From DATDFB01 sp035276475 (GTDB lineage Bacteria; Acidobacteriota; Thermoanaerobaculia; Gp7-AA8), in NCBI GenBank assembly GCA_035276475.1, contig DATELQ010000033.1:1-64000 (forward strand): a stretch of 64,000 nt of DNA. Reading direction: 5' to 3'. This document shows positions 11,077 to 19,112 of the stretch, in pieces (the stretch's first letter is position 1; each line of letters starts with the position of its first letter). Both the position numbers and the translations under genes were made by a program. Below the pieces are notes generated by a model that was not told the DNA's origin, did no database searches, and saw only the letters and a program-made list of their open reading frames with translations.

Positions 11077-11186
11077 GTTTATCCCTCGCGGAGACGAGGG
11101 ATCAGCCGAGCACCTGCGCGAATCGTGCTTCGTGGTGTGATCGGCGCAGGTGCGCTCATGATCCCGCGTCTTCGCGCGGGATAAAC
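11077..11186. repeat. 110-bp inverted-repeat element, copy 1
   Basis: The ends are inverted copies of about 28 bases beginning GTTTATCCC, and each end contains its own smaller palindrome (CTCGCG...GACGAGG type). The interior also matches the second copy at 18429-18538, in the opposite orientation. It fills almost the whole gap between two co-directional genes (11068-11190). It has no coding capacity for a transposase, so it is MITE- or REP-like. Confidence 0.75.
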
Positions 11187-11190
11187 TGCT

Positions 11191-12195
11191 TTATCGGCAG
11201 TTCAGCGGATCGAGCTTCGCCTTCGGATCGGCCGCGGCCTGCTGGAACGCCGCCTCCGCGCCGCTGCAGTCGCCCTTCGCGGCGAGGACGCGCGCGAGCG
11301 TGTCGAGGACGAGGTACGAGTCCGGACCAGTGATCGACGCCGCCTTGCGCGCGAACGTCTCGGCCTCGTCGAGGCGCTTCTGCTGATAGAGCAGCCAGGC
11401 GAGGTTGTTCATGGCGTCGCGCGACTTCGGATCGCTGTCGATCGCCTTGCGGAAGTCGTCCTCTGCCTCGCCGCGGCGGCCGAGCTGCACGTTGGCGTTG
11501 CCGAGGTTCGTCCAGAGGAGCGCGGAATCGGGGTGGCGGGAGAGGAGATCGCGGTACGACTTCGCCGCGGAGGCGTAGTCGCCCTTCTCTTCGAGCACCA
11601 CGGCGGCGCGGAGCTGCTCGGTGAGCTCGTCGCGCGGATGAATGAGGATCGCGGCGTGGCCGCCGCCCGCCCACGGCTTCTCGAGCTTGGCGAACGTCGT
11701 CCAGCGGCCCTGGCGGTCGCCCCACTGCGTGCGGATGAGATTGCGCTCGCGGTCGATGCCGTCGACGACGACGTAGTGGAAGAAGTCGAGGTGCTTGCCG
11801 ACGGAGTCGATGACCCGGAGCATCATGATGACCGGCCGTCCGGCGTCGAGCTCCGCCTCGACGCTCTCCGGCGTGCCGGTGACGAGCTGCGCGTCGAAGC
11901 CGCGCTTGCGCGCCGCGAGGAGCATGTCGATCGAGAGCACGCCGCCGCGCATCTTCGGCAGCGTGGCGTCCCACTCCTGCATCGACGTCGTGTCGCCGTA
12001 GTGCTGGAGCACGGTCGAGAGCGAGCCGGCGCCGCACGACTCGATGCCCCACTTCTGCATCGGGACGTTGGGGATGACCTGGGCGGTGGGGCCGGCGGGC
12101 TGCGTGCGCGGAGTCATCGTCACGCACGCGGTGAGGGCGAGAAGAACGGTAGGGGCGCACAGCGTGCGCCCCCATCGAAGAAAACGAGAATCCAC
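11191..12195 (-). CDS. C39-like cysteine peptidase/TPR lipoprotein, PA2778 family
   Basis: This 334-residue protein has a lipoprotein signal ending in LLALTAC. It has a C39-like papain-fold domain with Cys in GIESCGAGSLSTVL and His in DFFHYVVVDGID, then TPR units from about residue 205 (SALLWTNLGNANVQLG, SRDAMNNLAWLLYQQ and SYLVLDTLARVLA). I chose the GTG at 12195, which starts 2 bases after the preceding gene's stop and gives the signal peptide. The family is known as PA2778 and is encoded beside PA2779-type proteins, as here, where three copies precede it. A role in envelope peptide processing is possible but unproven. Confidence 0.85.
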   Translation of the reverse strand: MDSRFLRWGRTLCAPTVLLALTACVTMTPRTQPAGPTAQVIPNVPMQKWGIESCGAGSLSTVLQHYGDTTSMQEWDATLPKMRGGVLSIDMLLAARKRGFDAQLVTGTPESVEAELDAGRPVIMMLRVIDSVGKHLDFFHYVVVDGIDRERNLIRTQWGDRQGRWTTFAKLEKPWAGGGHAAILIHPRDELTEQLRAAVVLEEKGDYASAAKSYRDLLSRHPDSALLWTNLGNANVQLGRRGEAEDDFRKAIDSDPKSRDAMNNLAWLLYQQKRLDEAETFARKAASITGPDSYLVLDTLARVLAAKGDCSGAEAAFQQAAADPKAKLDPLNCR

Positions 12196-12197
12196 GG

Positions 12198-12554
12198 TCA
12201 ACTCACCGCGATGACGATAATCAACGCGGCGATGGCGCCGAGGGCGATCCACAGCCACTCCGACTGCGTGAGGCCGGCGGCCTGCAGCTGGTCGAGGTTC
12301 TGCGCGAGCTGATGCAGATCCTGCGGCGAGAGCTGGGCCAGCTTCTGGTCGACCTGGTCGCGGCTGTAGCCGCGGGCCTGCAGCGCCTTGGCCACTTCGT
12401 CGTGGCTCAGGACGTCGCGCACGACGGCGATGTCGGCTGTGCGCTGATCGAGACTCTGGTTCGCCGCCGTCTTCGACGGCACCGGGCCGGCGAAGGCCGG
12501 CACGGCCGAGAGGGCGACGAGCAGGATGAGGACAACGAAAATCGAACGCTTCAC
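12198..12554 (-). CDS. PA2779 family small membrane protein, copy A
   Basis: This 118-residue protein has a signal-like hydrophobic N-terminus ending PAFAGPVPSK. The conserved core contains SLDQRTADIAVVRDVLSHD and KLAQLSPQDLHQLAQNLDQ, and a C-terminal transmembrane helix ends the protein. The GTG start at 12554 follows AAAGGAGG. It is the most diverged of three tandem paralogues and the one next to the C39/TPR gene. The core is predicted helical and would lie in the periplasm, tethered by the C-terminal helix. Function is unknown. Confidence 0.85.
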   Translation of the reverse strand: MKRSIFVVLILLVALSAVPAFAGPVPSKTAANQSLDQRTADIAVVRDVLSHDEVAKALQARGYSRDQVDQKLAQLSPQDLHQLAQNLDQLQAAGLTQSEWLWIALGAIAALIIVIAVS

Positions 12555-12570
12555 AGAATCCTCCTTTACG

Positions 12571-12930
12571 TCAACTGAGGGCGATGATCAGGATGAGGAC
12601 GGCCACTGCGCCGATGCCGATCCAATACCACTCCTGCCGCGTCAGGCCCGCCGCCTGGATCTGGTCGAGGTTCTGCGCGAGCTGGTGCAGGTCCTGCGGC
12701 GAGAGCTGGGCCAGCTTCTGGTCGACCTCTGCGCGGGTGAAGCCGCGGGCCTCGAGCGCCTTGGCCACTTCGTCGTGACTGAGGACGTCGCGCACGACGG
12801 CGATGTCGGCCGTGCGCTGATCGAGACTCTGGTTCGCCGCCGTCTTCGACGGCACCGGTCCGGCGAACGCCGGCACGGCCGCAAGTGCGGTCACGAGAAT
12901 GAGAACCATGAAGAGAAGACGCTTCGACAC
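12571..12930 (-). CDS. PA2779 family small membrane protein, copy B
   Basis: This 119-residue paralogue of its two neighbours has the same signal-like start, the SLDQRTADIAVVRDVLSHD core and a C-terminal membrane helix with the change EWYWIGIGAV. The GTG at 12930 is preferred over a TTG two codons upstream because AAAGGAGG lies 6 bases before it and the length then matches copy C. The 16-base gap to copy A holds a new ribosome-binding site. Confidence 0.85.
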   Translation of the reverse strand: MSKRLLFMVLILVTALAAVPAFAGPVPSKTAANQSLDQRTADIAVVRDVLSHDEVAKALEARGFTRAEVDQKLAQLSPQDLHQLAQNLDQIQAAGLTRQEWYWIGIGAVAVLILIIALS

Positions 12931-12953
12931 GGACAACCTCCTTTACCGCTACA

Positions 12954-13313
12954 TCAGAGAACAGCGAGCAGGATGATGACGGCGAGCGCGCCGACGCCGA
13001 TCCAGATCCACTGCTGCTGCGTCAGCGCCCCGGCGGCCTGGAGCTGGTCGAGGTTCTGGGCCAGCTGATGCAGATCCTGCGGCGAGAGCTGGGCCAGCTT
13101 CTGGTCGACCTGGGCGCGGGTGAAGCCACGGGCCTCCAGCGCCTTGGCCACCTCGTCGTGACTGAGGACGTCACGAACGACGGCGATGTCGGCCGAACGC
13201 TGATCGAGGCTCTGATTTGCCGCTGTCTTCGACGGCACCGGTCCGGCGAAGGCCGGCACGGCCGCCAACGCGGTCACGAGAACGAGAACGATGAAGATGA
13301 GTCGCTTTGACAC
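12954..13313 (-). CDS. PA2779 family small membrane protein, copy C
   Basis: This is the first of the three tandem paralogues, 119 residues, with the core SLDQRSADIAVVRDVLSHD and a C-terminal helix beginning QQWIWIGVGAL. The GTG at 13313 follows AAAGGAGG at 8 bases; further upstream starts lack a ribosome-binding site. The array is divergent from relA, so its promoter should lie in 13314-13470. Confidence 0.85.
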   Translation of the reverse strand: MSKRLIFIVLVLVTALAAVPAFAGPVPSKTAANQSLDQRSADIAVVRDVLSHDEVAKALEARGFTRAQVDQKLAQLSPQDLHQLAQNLDQLQAAGALTQQQWIWIGVGALAVIILLAVL

Positions 13314-13470
13314 TTGAACAACCTCCTTTTGCTCTCCGACGCTCCCAGCGGAACCGCGCTCGCGGCGCGCCTGCGACGGCATTCCACGGTCACCGAGCAG
13401 AGCAAATCACGGACCATACGACGCGGCTGCGGAAGGAACTGTTACGATTCGCAGCTCTGTTGCCACGCCA

Positions 13471-15636
13471 ATGATTCGCTTCGAACAGATCCTGGAGAAG
13501 GTCGAAAGCTACAAGCCGGACTTCGATCAGGAGCTGCTCGAGCGCGCCTACATCTTCTCCGCCCGCGAGCACCGCGGGCAGGTGCGCAGCTCGGGCGAGC
13601 CGTACCTCGTCCATCCGCTGGAGGTGGCCTCCACCCTCGCGGAGATGCGCCTCGACGAGACCTCCATCGCCGTCGGCCTCCTCCACGACGTCCTCGAAGA
13701 CACGCTCACCACGAAGGAGACGCTCCAGCAGATGTTCGGCGACGACGTCGCGGAGCTCGTCGACGGCGTCACCAAGATCTCCCGCTACGCCTACGTCTCG
13801 AAGGAAGAGCAGCAGGCCGAGACGTTCCGGAAGATGCTCCTGGCCATGGTGAGCGACCTCCGCGTCGTCCTCGTCAAGCTCGCCGACCGCCTCCACAACA
13901 TGCGCACGCTGCAGTTCCTGGCCGAGGAGAAGCGGGTCTCGATCGCCAAGGAGACGATGGAGATCTACGCCCCCATCGCCAACCGCCTCGGCATGGGGCG
14001 CCTCAAGAGCGAGCTCGAAGACCTCTCCTTCCGCTACCTGCATCCGAAGGAGTCGGAGGAACTGGAGAAGTCGGTCCAGGAGCGCATCGCCGTGTCGGGC
14101 CAGCTCGTCGACCGCGTCAAGGAGACGATCGCCAAGAAGCTCCGCGACAACGAGATCGCCGGCGACGTGAACGGCCGGGTGAAGTCGATGTACTCGATCT
14201 GGCAGAAGCTGCAGCGGCAGGGCATCGACATCGGCCAGCTCTACGACTACCTCGCCTTCCGCATCATCACTCCCTCAGTGAAGGACTGCTACGCAGCCCT
14301 CGGCATCATCCATCAGACATGGCGCCCCGTCCCCGGACGGATCAAGGACTACATCGCCATGCCGAAGCCGAACTTCTACCAGTCGCTGCACACGACCGTG
14401 GTGGCGGAGAAGGGGCAGCCGTTCGAGGTCCAGATCCGGACGAAGGACATGGATCTGATTGCCGAGCAGGGCATCGCCGCGCACTGGAAGTACAAAGAAG
14501 GGCGCGTCGGCGCGTCGACGGACGACACGAGCTTCCTCTGGCTGCGCCAGCTCGTGGAGTGGCAGCAGGAGATCAAGGACCCGCGGGTCTTCATGCACTC
14601 GCTGAAGATCGACCTCTACCCCGACGAGGTCTACACGTTCACGCCGAAGGGGGACGTCTTCGCCTTCCCCCGCGGCGCCACGCCGCTCGACTTCGCCTAC
14701 CGGATCCACACGGACGTGGGGCACCGCTGCGTCGGCGCGCGATTGAACGGCAAGCTCGTGCCGCTGCGGACGCCGCTGACGAACGGCGACATCGTCGAGA
14801 TCATCACCGGGCCGACGCAGACGCCGAGCCGCGAGTGGCTGAACATGGTCGTGACCTCGCGGGCGCGGCACAAGATCCGGCACTGGCTCAACACCGAGCA
14901 GAAGCACCGCTCCATCGAGCTGGGGCGGAAGCTCATCGAGAAGGAAGCGAAGCGCCTCAAGGTGCCGTGGCGGAAGCTGATCGCCGAGAACGCCCTCGAC
15001 GGCGTGCTCCACGAGTACGGGCTCTCGAAGATCGACGACCTCTACGCAGACGTCGGCTACGGCAAGGTCACGCCGCGGACGATCGTGGAGCGCTTCGTCC
15101 CCACCGACGAGCCGAGCGAGACCGAAGGGGTCATCCAGCGCGCCGTGCGCAAGATCTTCCCCTTCACCGGCTCATCGCCTGCCATCAAGGTGAAGGGCTA
15201 CGACGACCTCATGACGTATCTCGCCAAGTGCTGCAACCCGCTGCCGGGCGAGGCGATCGTCGGCTACATCACCCGCGGCAAGGGCGTGGCCGTGCACAGC
15301 GCGAACTGTCCGAACATCAAGAATCTGATGTTCAACCAGGACCGGCAGATCTCGGTGGAGTGGGCCGATCAGCGGCAGACGCAGTTCCAGGTGGAGCTGG
15401 AGATCCTCATGGAGGACCGCCAGGGGATCCTGGCCCGGGTGATCAACACGATCTCCAACATGAAGACGAACATCCGTCAGATGGAGACGCGGACGGGGGA
15501 GGGGAAGGCGACGACGGAGCTGATCCTGGAGATCGCCGACCTCAAGCACCTGGAGAAGGTGACGCGGTCGATCGGGGCGGTGGATGGAGTGGTGAACGTG
15601 GCGAGGAAGTACAACATCAGGCACGCGACCGCCTGA
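13471..15636 (+). CDS. spoT: Bifunctional (p)ppGpp synthetase/hydrolase, RelA/SpoT type
   Basis: This 721-residue protein makes and breaks the stringent-response alarmone. An N-terminal HD hydrolase domain is intact (YLVHPLEVA, LLHDVLEDT, KLADRLHNM). The synthetase domain has GRVKSMYSIWQKLQ and the KPNFYQSLHTTV segment, followed by a TGS domain (VYTFTPKGDVFAFPRG) and a C-terminal ACT domain (EDRQGILARVINTISNMK). Both catalytic centres look competent, so this is a long Rel/SpoT-type enzyme. The ATG at 13471 is the only start giving the family N-terminus. It stands alone, divergent from the PA2779 array and convergent with rpmB. Confidence 0.95.
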   Translation: MIRFEQILEKVESYKPDFDQELLERAYIFSAREHRGQVRSSGEPYLVHPLEVASTLAEMRLDETSIAVGLLHDVLEDTLTTKETLQQMFGDDVAELVDGVTKISRYAYVSKEEQQAETFRKMLLAMVSDLRVVLVKLADRLHNMRTLQFLAEEKRVSIAKETMEIYAPIANRLGMGRLKSELEDLSFRYLHPKESEELEKSVQERIAVSGQLVDRVKETIAKKLRDNEIAGDVNGRVKSMYSIWQKLQRQGIDIGQLYDYLAFRIITPSVKDCYAALGIIHQTWRPVPGRIKDYIAMPKPNFYQSLHTTVVAEKGQPFEVQIRTKDMDLIAEQGIAAHWKYKEGRVGASTDDTSFLWLRQLVEWQQEIKDPRVFMHSLKIDLYPDEVYTFTPKGDVFAFPRGATPLDFAYRIHTDVGHRCVGARLNGKLVPLRTPLTNGDIVEIITGPTQTPSREWLNMVVTSRARHKIRHWLNTEQKHRSIELGRKLIEKEAKRLKVPWRKLIAENALDGVLHEYGLSKIDDLYADVGYGKVTPRTIVERFVPTDEPSETEGVIQRAVRKIFPFTGSSPAIKVKGYDDLMTYLAKCCNPLPGEAIVGYITRGKGVAVHSANCPNIKNLMFNQDRQISVEWADQRQTQFQVELEILMEDRQGILARVINTISNMKTNIRQMETRTGEGKATTELILEIADLKHLEKVTRSIGAVDGVVNVARKYNIRHATA

Positions 15637-15640
15637 CCCG

Positions 15641-15714
15641 AGTGCTGTGTGCTGAGTGCTGGGTGCTGAGTGGATTAACGCGTACTCAGCACTCAGAACA
15701 CAGCACTCAGCACT
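15641..15714. terminator. Word-repeat hairpin between relA and rpmB
   Basis: Arms at 15641-15671 and 15684-15714 match at 27 of 31 positions and are built from repeats of GTGCTGA/GTGCTGT. The loop is 12 bases. The site separates two converging genes, so it may be a bidirectional terminator. Confidence 0.55.
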
Positions 15715-15720
15715 TCGCGA

Positions 15721-15915
15721 TCAACGCGCTGCTTTCTGAACCTTCCCGGAACGGATGCAACGGGTACACACGTCGATGCGGCGCACGCTTTTGCCCACGA
15801 TGGCGCGGACGCGCTGCAGATTCGGCATCCAACGGCGGGGGCTCACGTTGTGCGCGTGGCTCACCTTGTTTCCGAATACCGGCGTCTTGCCGCAGACTTC
15901 GCACATTTTGGCCAT
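15721..15915 (-). CDS. rpmB: 50S ribosomal protein L28
   Basis: This 64-residue basic protein starts AKMCEVCGKTPVFGNKVSHAHN and has the second CxxC pair in VCTRCIRSGKV, the zinc-ribbon form of bL28. It binds 23S rRNA in the large subunit. A minus-strand TACAAT at 15951-15956 could be its -10 box. Length and motifs are typical. Confidence 0.96.
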   Translation of the reverse strand: MAKMCEVCGKTPVFGNKVSHAHNVSPRRWMPNLQRVRAIVGKSVRRIDVCTRCIRSGKVQKAAR

Positions 15916-15973
15916 AACTTCACTCCCTCAAATAACGCGAATGGCGCGAGATTGTACATTGAACCGTAAAGAG

Positions 15974-16002
15974 TTGACACCGCTAATTAAAGGTTGTAAT
16001 TT
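15974..16002 (+). promoter_or_regulatory. Predicted sigma-70 promoter of the pil operon
   Basis: A perfect TTGACA (15974-15979) is followed after 17 bases by TAATTT (15997-16002), in an unusually AT-rich stretch for this window. It lies about 60 bases before pilM and is the best sigma-70-like promoter I see in the window. Confidence 0.6.
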
Positions 16003-16061
16003 CGCAACACTTCTAACCCACGTAGAGCCACCGAGAAGCTGTGAGATGGATGGGGTGAGCG

Positions 16062-17120
16062 GTGTTCTTCTCAAAGAGCAAAAACGTCGTCGGCCTTGAT
16101 GTCGGTTCGTCGGCCGTCAAGCTGGTCGAGCTGAAGGAGAAGAAGGGCGGCACGTACCAGCTCCTCAAGATGGGGATCGAGCGGCTCTCGCCCGAAGCCA
16201 TCGTCGACGGCTCGATCATGGACTCCTCCCTCGTGGTGGAGACGATCTCGCGGCTGAACAGCGAAAAAACGATCAAGAATTCCAACTACGCTACCTCCCT
16301 TTCCGGCCACTCCGTGATCATCAAAAAGATCACCCTGCCGGCCATGTCGGCCGAGGAGCTCGCCGAGTCGATCCAGTGGGAAGCCGAGCAGTACATCCCC
16401 TTCGACATCAACGACGTCAACCTCGACTACGTCCCTCTCACCGCCGCCGGCACGGGCGACAACATCGACGTCATCCTCGTGGCGGTGAAGAAGGAGAAGA
16501 TCAACGACTACACGTCGGTGATCAGCCAGACCGGCAAGGTGCCGGTGCTCGTCGACGTCGACGCCTTCGCCCTGCAGAACTGCTACGAGATGAACTACTC
16601 GCTCGACGACGGCAAGGTGCTGGCCCTCGTCAACGTCGGCGCCTCGGTGACGAACGTGAACGTCCTCTCGGGCGGCACGTCGCTCTTCTGGCGCGACATC
16701 ACCTTCGGCGGCAACCAGTACACCGACGCCATCCAGCGCGAGCTCAGCCTCTCCTTCGAGCAGGCCGAGGAGCTGAAGAAGGGGCACCCGGTTGGCGACT
16801 ACACGATCCAGCAGGTCATCCCCATCCTCAACTCCGTCTCCGAGGACTTCGCCGGGGAGCTGCGCAAGACCCTCGACTTCTTCACCGCCACGTCGGGCGC
16901 GGACCGCGTCGACGAGATCGTCCTCGCCGGCGGCGGCTCGGGCGTGCTGAACCTCGACGCCATCCTGCGCGACAAGTTCGGCATCCCGGTCGCGATCATG
17001 AACCCGTTCCAGAAGATCAGCGTCGACGAGAAAGAATTCAACCCCGAGGAATTGGCAGAGATCGGACCGAGCATGGCCATCGCCGTCGGTCTCGCCATCA
17101 GGAAGTTGGGGGACGCTTGA
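16062..17120 (+). CDS. pilM: Type IV pilus assembly protein PilM
   Basis: This 352-residue cytoplasmic protein is actin/FtsA-like, with the phosphate-binding VGLDVGSSAVKLVEL at the N-terminus and the adenosine-motif VLAGGGSGVLNLD near the C-terminus. PilM binds the N-terminus of PilN and links the inner-membrane alignment complex to the cytoplasmic motor. The start is a GTG at 16062; no better start gives the family N-terminus. It begins the pilMNOPQ operon. Confidence 0.94.
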   Translation: MFFSKSKNVVGLDVGSSAVKLVELKEKKGGTYQLLKMGIERLSPEAIVDGSIMDSSLVVETISRLNSEKTIKNSNYATSLSGHSVIIKKITLPAMSAEELAESIQWEAEQYIPFDINDVNLDYVPLTAAGTGDNIDVILVAVKKEKINDYTSVISQTGKVPVLVDVDAFALQNCYEMNYSLDDGKVLALVNVGASVTNVNVLSGGTSLFWRDITFGGNQYTDAIQRELSLSFEQAEELKKGHPVGDYTIQQVIPILNSVSEDFAGELRKTLDFFTATSGADRVDEIVLAGGGSGVLNLDAILRDKFGIPVAIMNPFQKISVDEKEFNPEELAEIGPSMAIAVGLAIRKLGDA

Positions 17121-17791
17121 TAAAGATCAACTTAGTGCGGGAGGGGCGGGCGGTCCGCGGGGCTGGCGCTTCGCCCGTGCCGACGGGCGGCGGTGCAGCT
17201 GCCGGCGGCGGCAATCTCAACAACATCCTCATCATCGGCGGCGTGATCTTAGGGCTCCTCGTCGCCGGCGGCTACTGGTGGGTGAAGAACAGCAAGCTCA
17301 AAGAGATGCAGGACGAGGTCTCGAACAAGCAGGCCGAGGCCGATCATCTCGCCGCGATCATCAAGCAGGTCGAGGACTACACCAAGCGCAAGGAATCGCT
17401 GCAGAAGCGCATCGATCTCATCAACCAGCTCAAGCAGAGCCAGAAGGGCCCGGTCAAGATCATGGACCGCATCAGCCAGGATCTGCCCGACCTGGTCTGG
17501 CTCGACCGCATGAGCCTCTCCGGCGGCGTCGTCACGGTGGCCGGCCGCGGCCTGAATCCGAATGCGATCGCGAACTTCGTCGACAACGTCAAGAACGACT
17601 CGCTCTTCGAGGAGCCGGAGCTGAATTCCGTGAGCCAGTCGGGCGTGAACCCGCCCGTCTACACCTTCGACATGAACTTCCACTTCTCGTACGCGCCGAA
17701 GGGGGAGACGACGGGGACGGCGGGCGCGACGTCGACGAGCGGCACTACCGGTACGAGTGGCACCTCGACGACCGGGACGGTGAAGAAGTAG
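17117..17791 (+). CDS. pilN: Type IV pilus assembly protein PilN
   Basis: This 224-residue protein begins at a TTG that overlaps the pilM stop (TTGA), giving the conserved PilN start IKINLVRE, the PilM-binding motif. One membrane helix (IIGGVILGLLVAGGYWW) follows at about residues 38-55. A coiled-coil stretch and the ferredoxin-like periplasmic domain (LPDLVWLDRMSLSGG) come next. A Thr/Ser/Gly tail of about 30 residues ends the protein, like the TSG-rich stretch in PilP. It pairs with PilO in the periplasm. Confidence 0.92.
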   Translation: MIKINLVREGRAVRGAGASPVPTGGGAAAGGGNLNNILIIGGVILGLLVAGGYWWVKNSKLKEMQDEVSNKQAEADHLAAIIKQVEDYTKRKESLQKRIDLINQLKQSQKGPVKIMDRISQDLPDLVWLDRMSLSGGVVTVAGRGLNPNAIANFVDNVKNDSLFEEPELNSVSQSGVNPPVYTFDMNFHFSYAPKGETTGTAGATSTSGTTGTSGTSTTGTVKK

Positions 17792-17801
17792 GAGGAGAGG
17801 G

Positions 17802-18416
17802 ATGGCGCTGACGCTCGAAGGAAAGCCAGCCTGGGTCGGGCTCGTCATCGGGCTCGTCCTGGCTGTGATCATCGTCGGCGTCGTGCAGTACCTGCTGATC
17901 GGCGACATCGACGACGGCATCACCGCCGCCGACGCGAAGATCAAGGAGCTGGACACGAAGATTCAGCAGGGGCGCGCCGCGCAGCGGACGCTCCCGCAGT
18001 TCAAGGAAGAAGTGAACCGGCTGCAGCTCGAGCTCGACAAGCTGCGGCGCATCCTCCCGTCGACGCGCAACACCGAGGAGATCATCAAGAAGGTGAAGTC
18101 GCTCGTCGACCAGGGCGACTTTCTCCTGCACCGCATGACCTTCCCGAAGATCTCGCCGCCCAAGCAGGGGGGCGATCCGTACGCGGAGTGGCCGATCAGC
18201 GTCAGCGTCGACGGGCGCTATCACAACCTGGCCATCCTCTTTAACCGGCTGAGCAACTTCTCCCGCATCATGAACGTCGAGCAGATCACCATCAGCGCGC
18301 TCGGCAACCAGCAGGAGCGGACGATCACCTCCGAGTTCGTGGCCAAGACCTTCGTCTACATCGAGCCGAAGGAGCCCGAGGCGAAGGACAAGGACAAGGA
18401 GAAGAAGAAGCCATGA
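17802..18416 (+). CDS. pilO: Type IV pilus assembly protein PilO
   Basis: This 204-residue protein has one N-terminal membrane helix (VGLVIGLVLAVIIVGVVQYLL), a coiled coil of about 45 residues, and a ferredoxin-like domain with DFLLHRMTFPK and NLAILFNRLSNFSRIMNV. A lysine-rich tail ends it. GGAGGAGAGG lies immediately upstream of the ATG. It forms the PilN-PilO heterodimer. The TGA overlaps the pilP ATG. Confidence 0.93.
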   Translation: MALTLEGKPAWVGLVIGLVLAVIIVGVVQYLLIGDIDDGITAADAKIKELDTKIQQGRAAQRTLPQFKEEVNRLQLELDKLRRILPSTRNTEEIIKKVKSLVDQGDFLLHRMTFPKISPPKQGGDPYAEWPISVSVDGRYHNLAILFNRLSNFSRIMNVEQITISALGNQQERTITSEFVAKTFVYIEPKEPEAKDKDKEKKKP

Positions 18417-19081
18417 TCCGGTTTCTCAGTTTATCCCTCGCGAAGACGAGGGATCATCTGATCCGCCGCCCACGGCGCGCCACGAAGCTCGACTCGCTCG
18501 GTGGCTCGGCTGATCCCTCGTCTACGCGAGGGATAAAGTCCCGAACGATCCGACCGACCAGGATCGTCTTCCCCTTGCTCCTGATCGCCGCCGCGATGGC
18601 GACGGTGTTCGCGCAGACGAAGCCCGCGACGTCGACGACGGGCACGAGCGGCACGGCCTCGACGACGTCGACGACCGGCACGACCATCCAGCAAAGCCTC
18701 CAGGAGATCCTCGAGGAGCCGAGCTCGCCCGACTCGTATCACTACGATCCGCAGGGGCGCCGCGATCCCTTCCAGTCGCTCATCGGCCCCGCGCCGAAGC
18801 TGAAGGAAGGGCAGCGGCCCGCTGGGCTGGCCGGCTTCCTCATCGACGAGATCAAGCTCCAAGGCATCGTGAAGACGAAGGAACAGGGGCTCGTGGCCAT
18901 GGTCAACGGTCCCGACAACAAAGGCTATCTGGCCCGCGTCGGCCAGAAGGTGCTCGACGGCGAGATCATCCGCATGACGGCGAGCACCGTGGTGTTCCGG
19001 CAGGAAGTCAACGATCCGACTCGCATCGAACGATTCCGTGAAGTAGTCAAGGACCTTTCCCCTGAACAAAAGAAACCGTGA
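18413..19081 (+). CDS. pilP: Type IV pilus assembly lipoprotein-like PilP with translated repeat insertion
   Basis: The 222-residue product has the PilP C-terminal beta domain from about residue 110: YDPQGRRDPFQSL, IKLQGIVKTKEQGLVAMV and ARVGQKVLDGEIIRMT. PilP links PilNO to the PilQ secretin. Its N-terminus is abnormal. After five codons the frame enters the 110-bp inverted-repeat element, which encodes residues 6-42, and only then comes the hydrophobic export segment IVFPLLLIAAAMATVFAQ. There is no lipobox. No ATG or GTG between the element and that segment could replace the start, although a TTG lies inside the hydrophobic stretch. Confidence 0.88.
   Translation: MIRFLSLSLAKTRDHLIRRPRRATKLDSLGGSADPSSTRGIKSRTIRPTRIVFPLLLIAAAMATVFAQTKPATSTTGTSGTASTTSTTGTTIQQSLQEILEEPSSPDSYHYDPQGRRDPFQSLIGPAPKLKEGQRPAGLAGFLIDEIKLQGIVKTKEQGLVAMVNGPDNKGYLARVGQKVLDGEIIRMTASTVVFRQEVNDPTRIERFREVVKDLSPEQKKP
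18429..18538. repeat. 110-bp inverted-repeat element, copy 2, inside pilP
   Basis: The terminal inverted repeats agree at 27 of 29 positions and start with TTTATCCCTCGCG. Read on the minus strand, the element translates to the same YPSRRRGISRA and MIPRLR words as copy 1 at 11077-11186 does on the plus strand. The interior is also similar, so both copies descend from one element, not just from matching ends. Confidence 0.78.
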
Positions 19082-19112
19082 GCGAGCGGCGGGTGTGCGG
19101 GAGGGTTGTGTG

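Noticed and set aside
11077..11186. Element copy 1 as a simple terminator
   Set aside because: Its length, terminal inverted repeats and interior are shared with copy 2 inside pilP, which fits a repeat family better than a local terminator.
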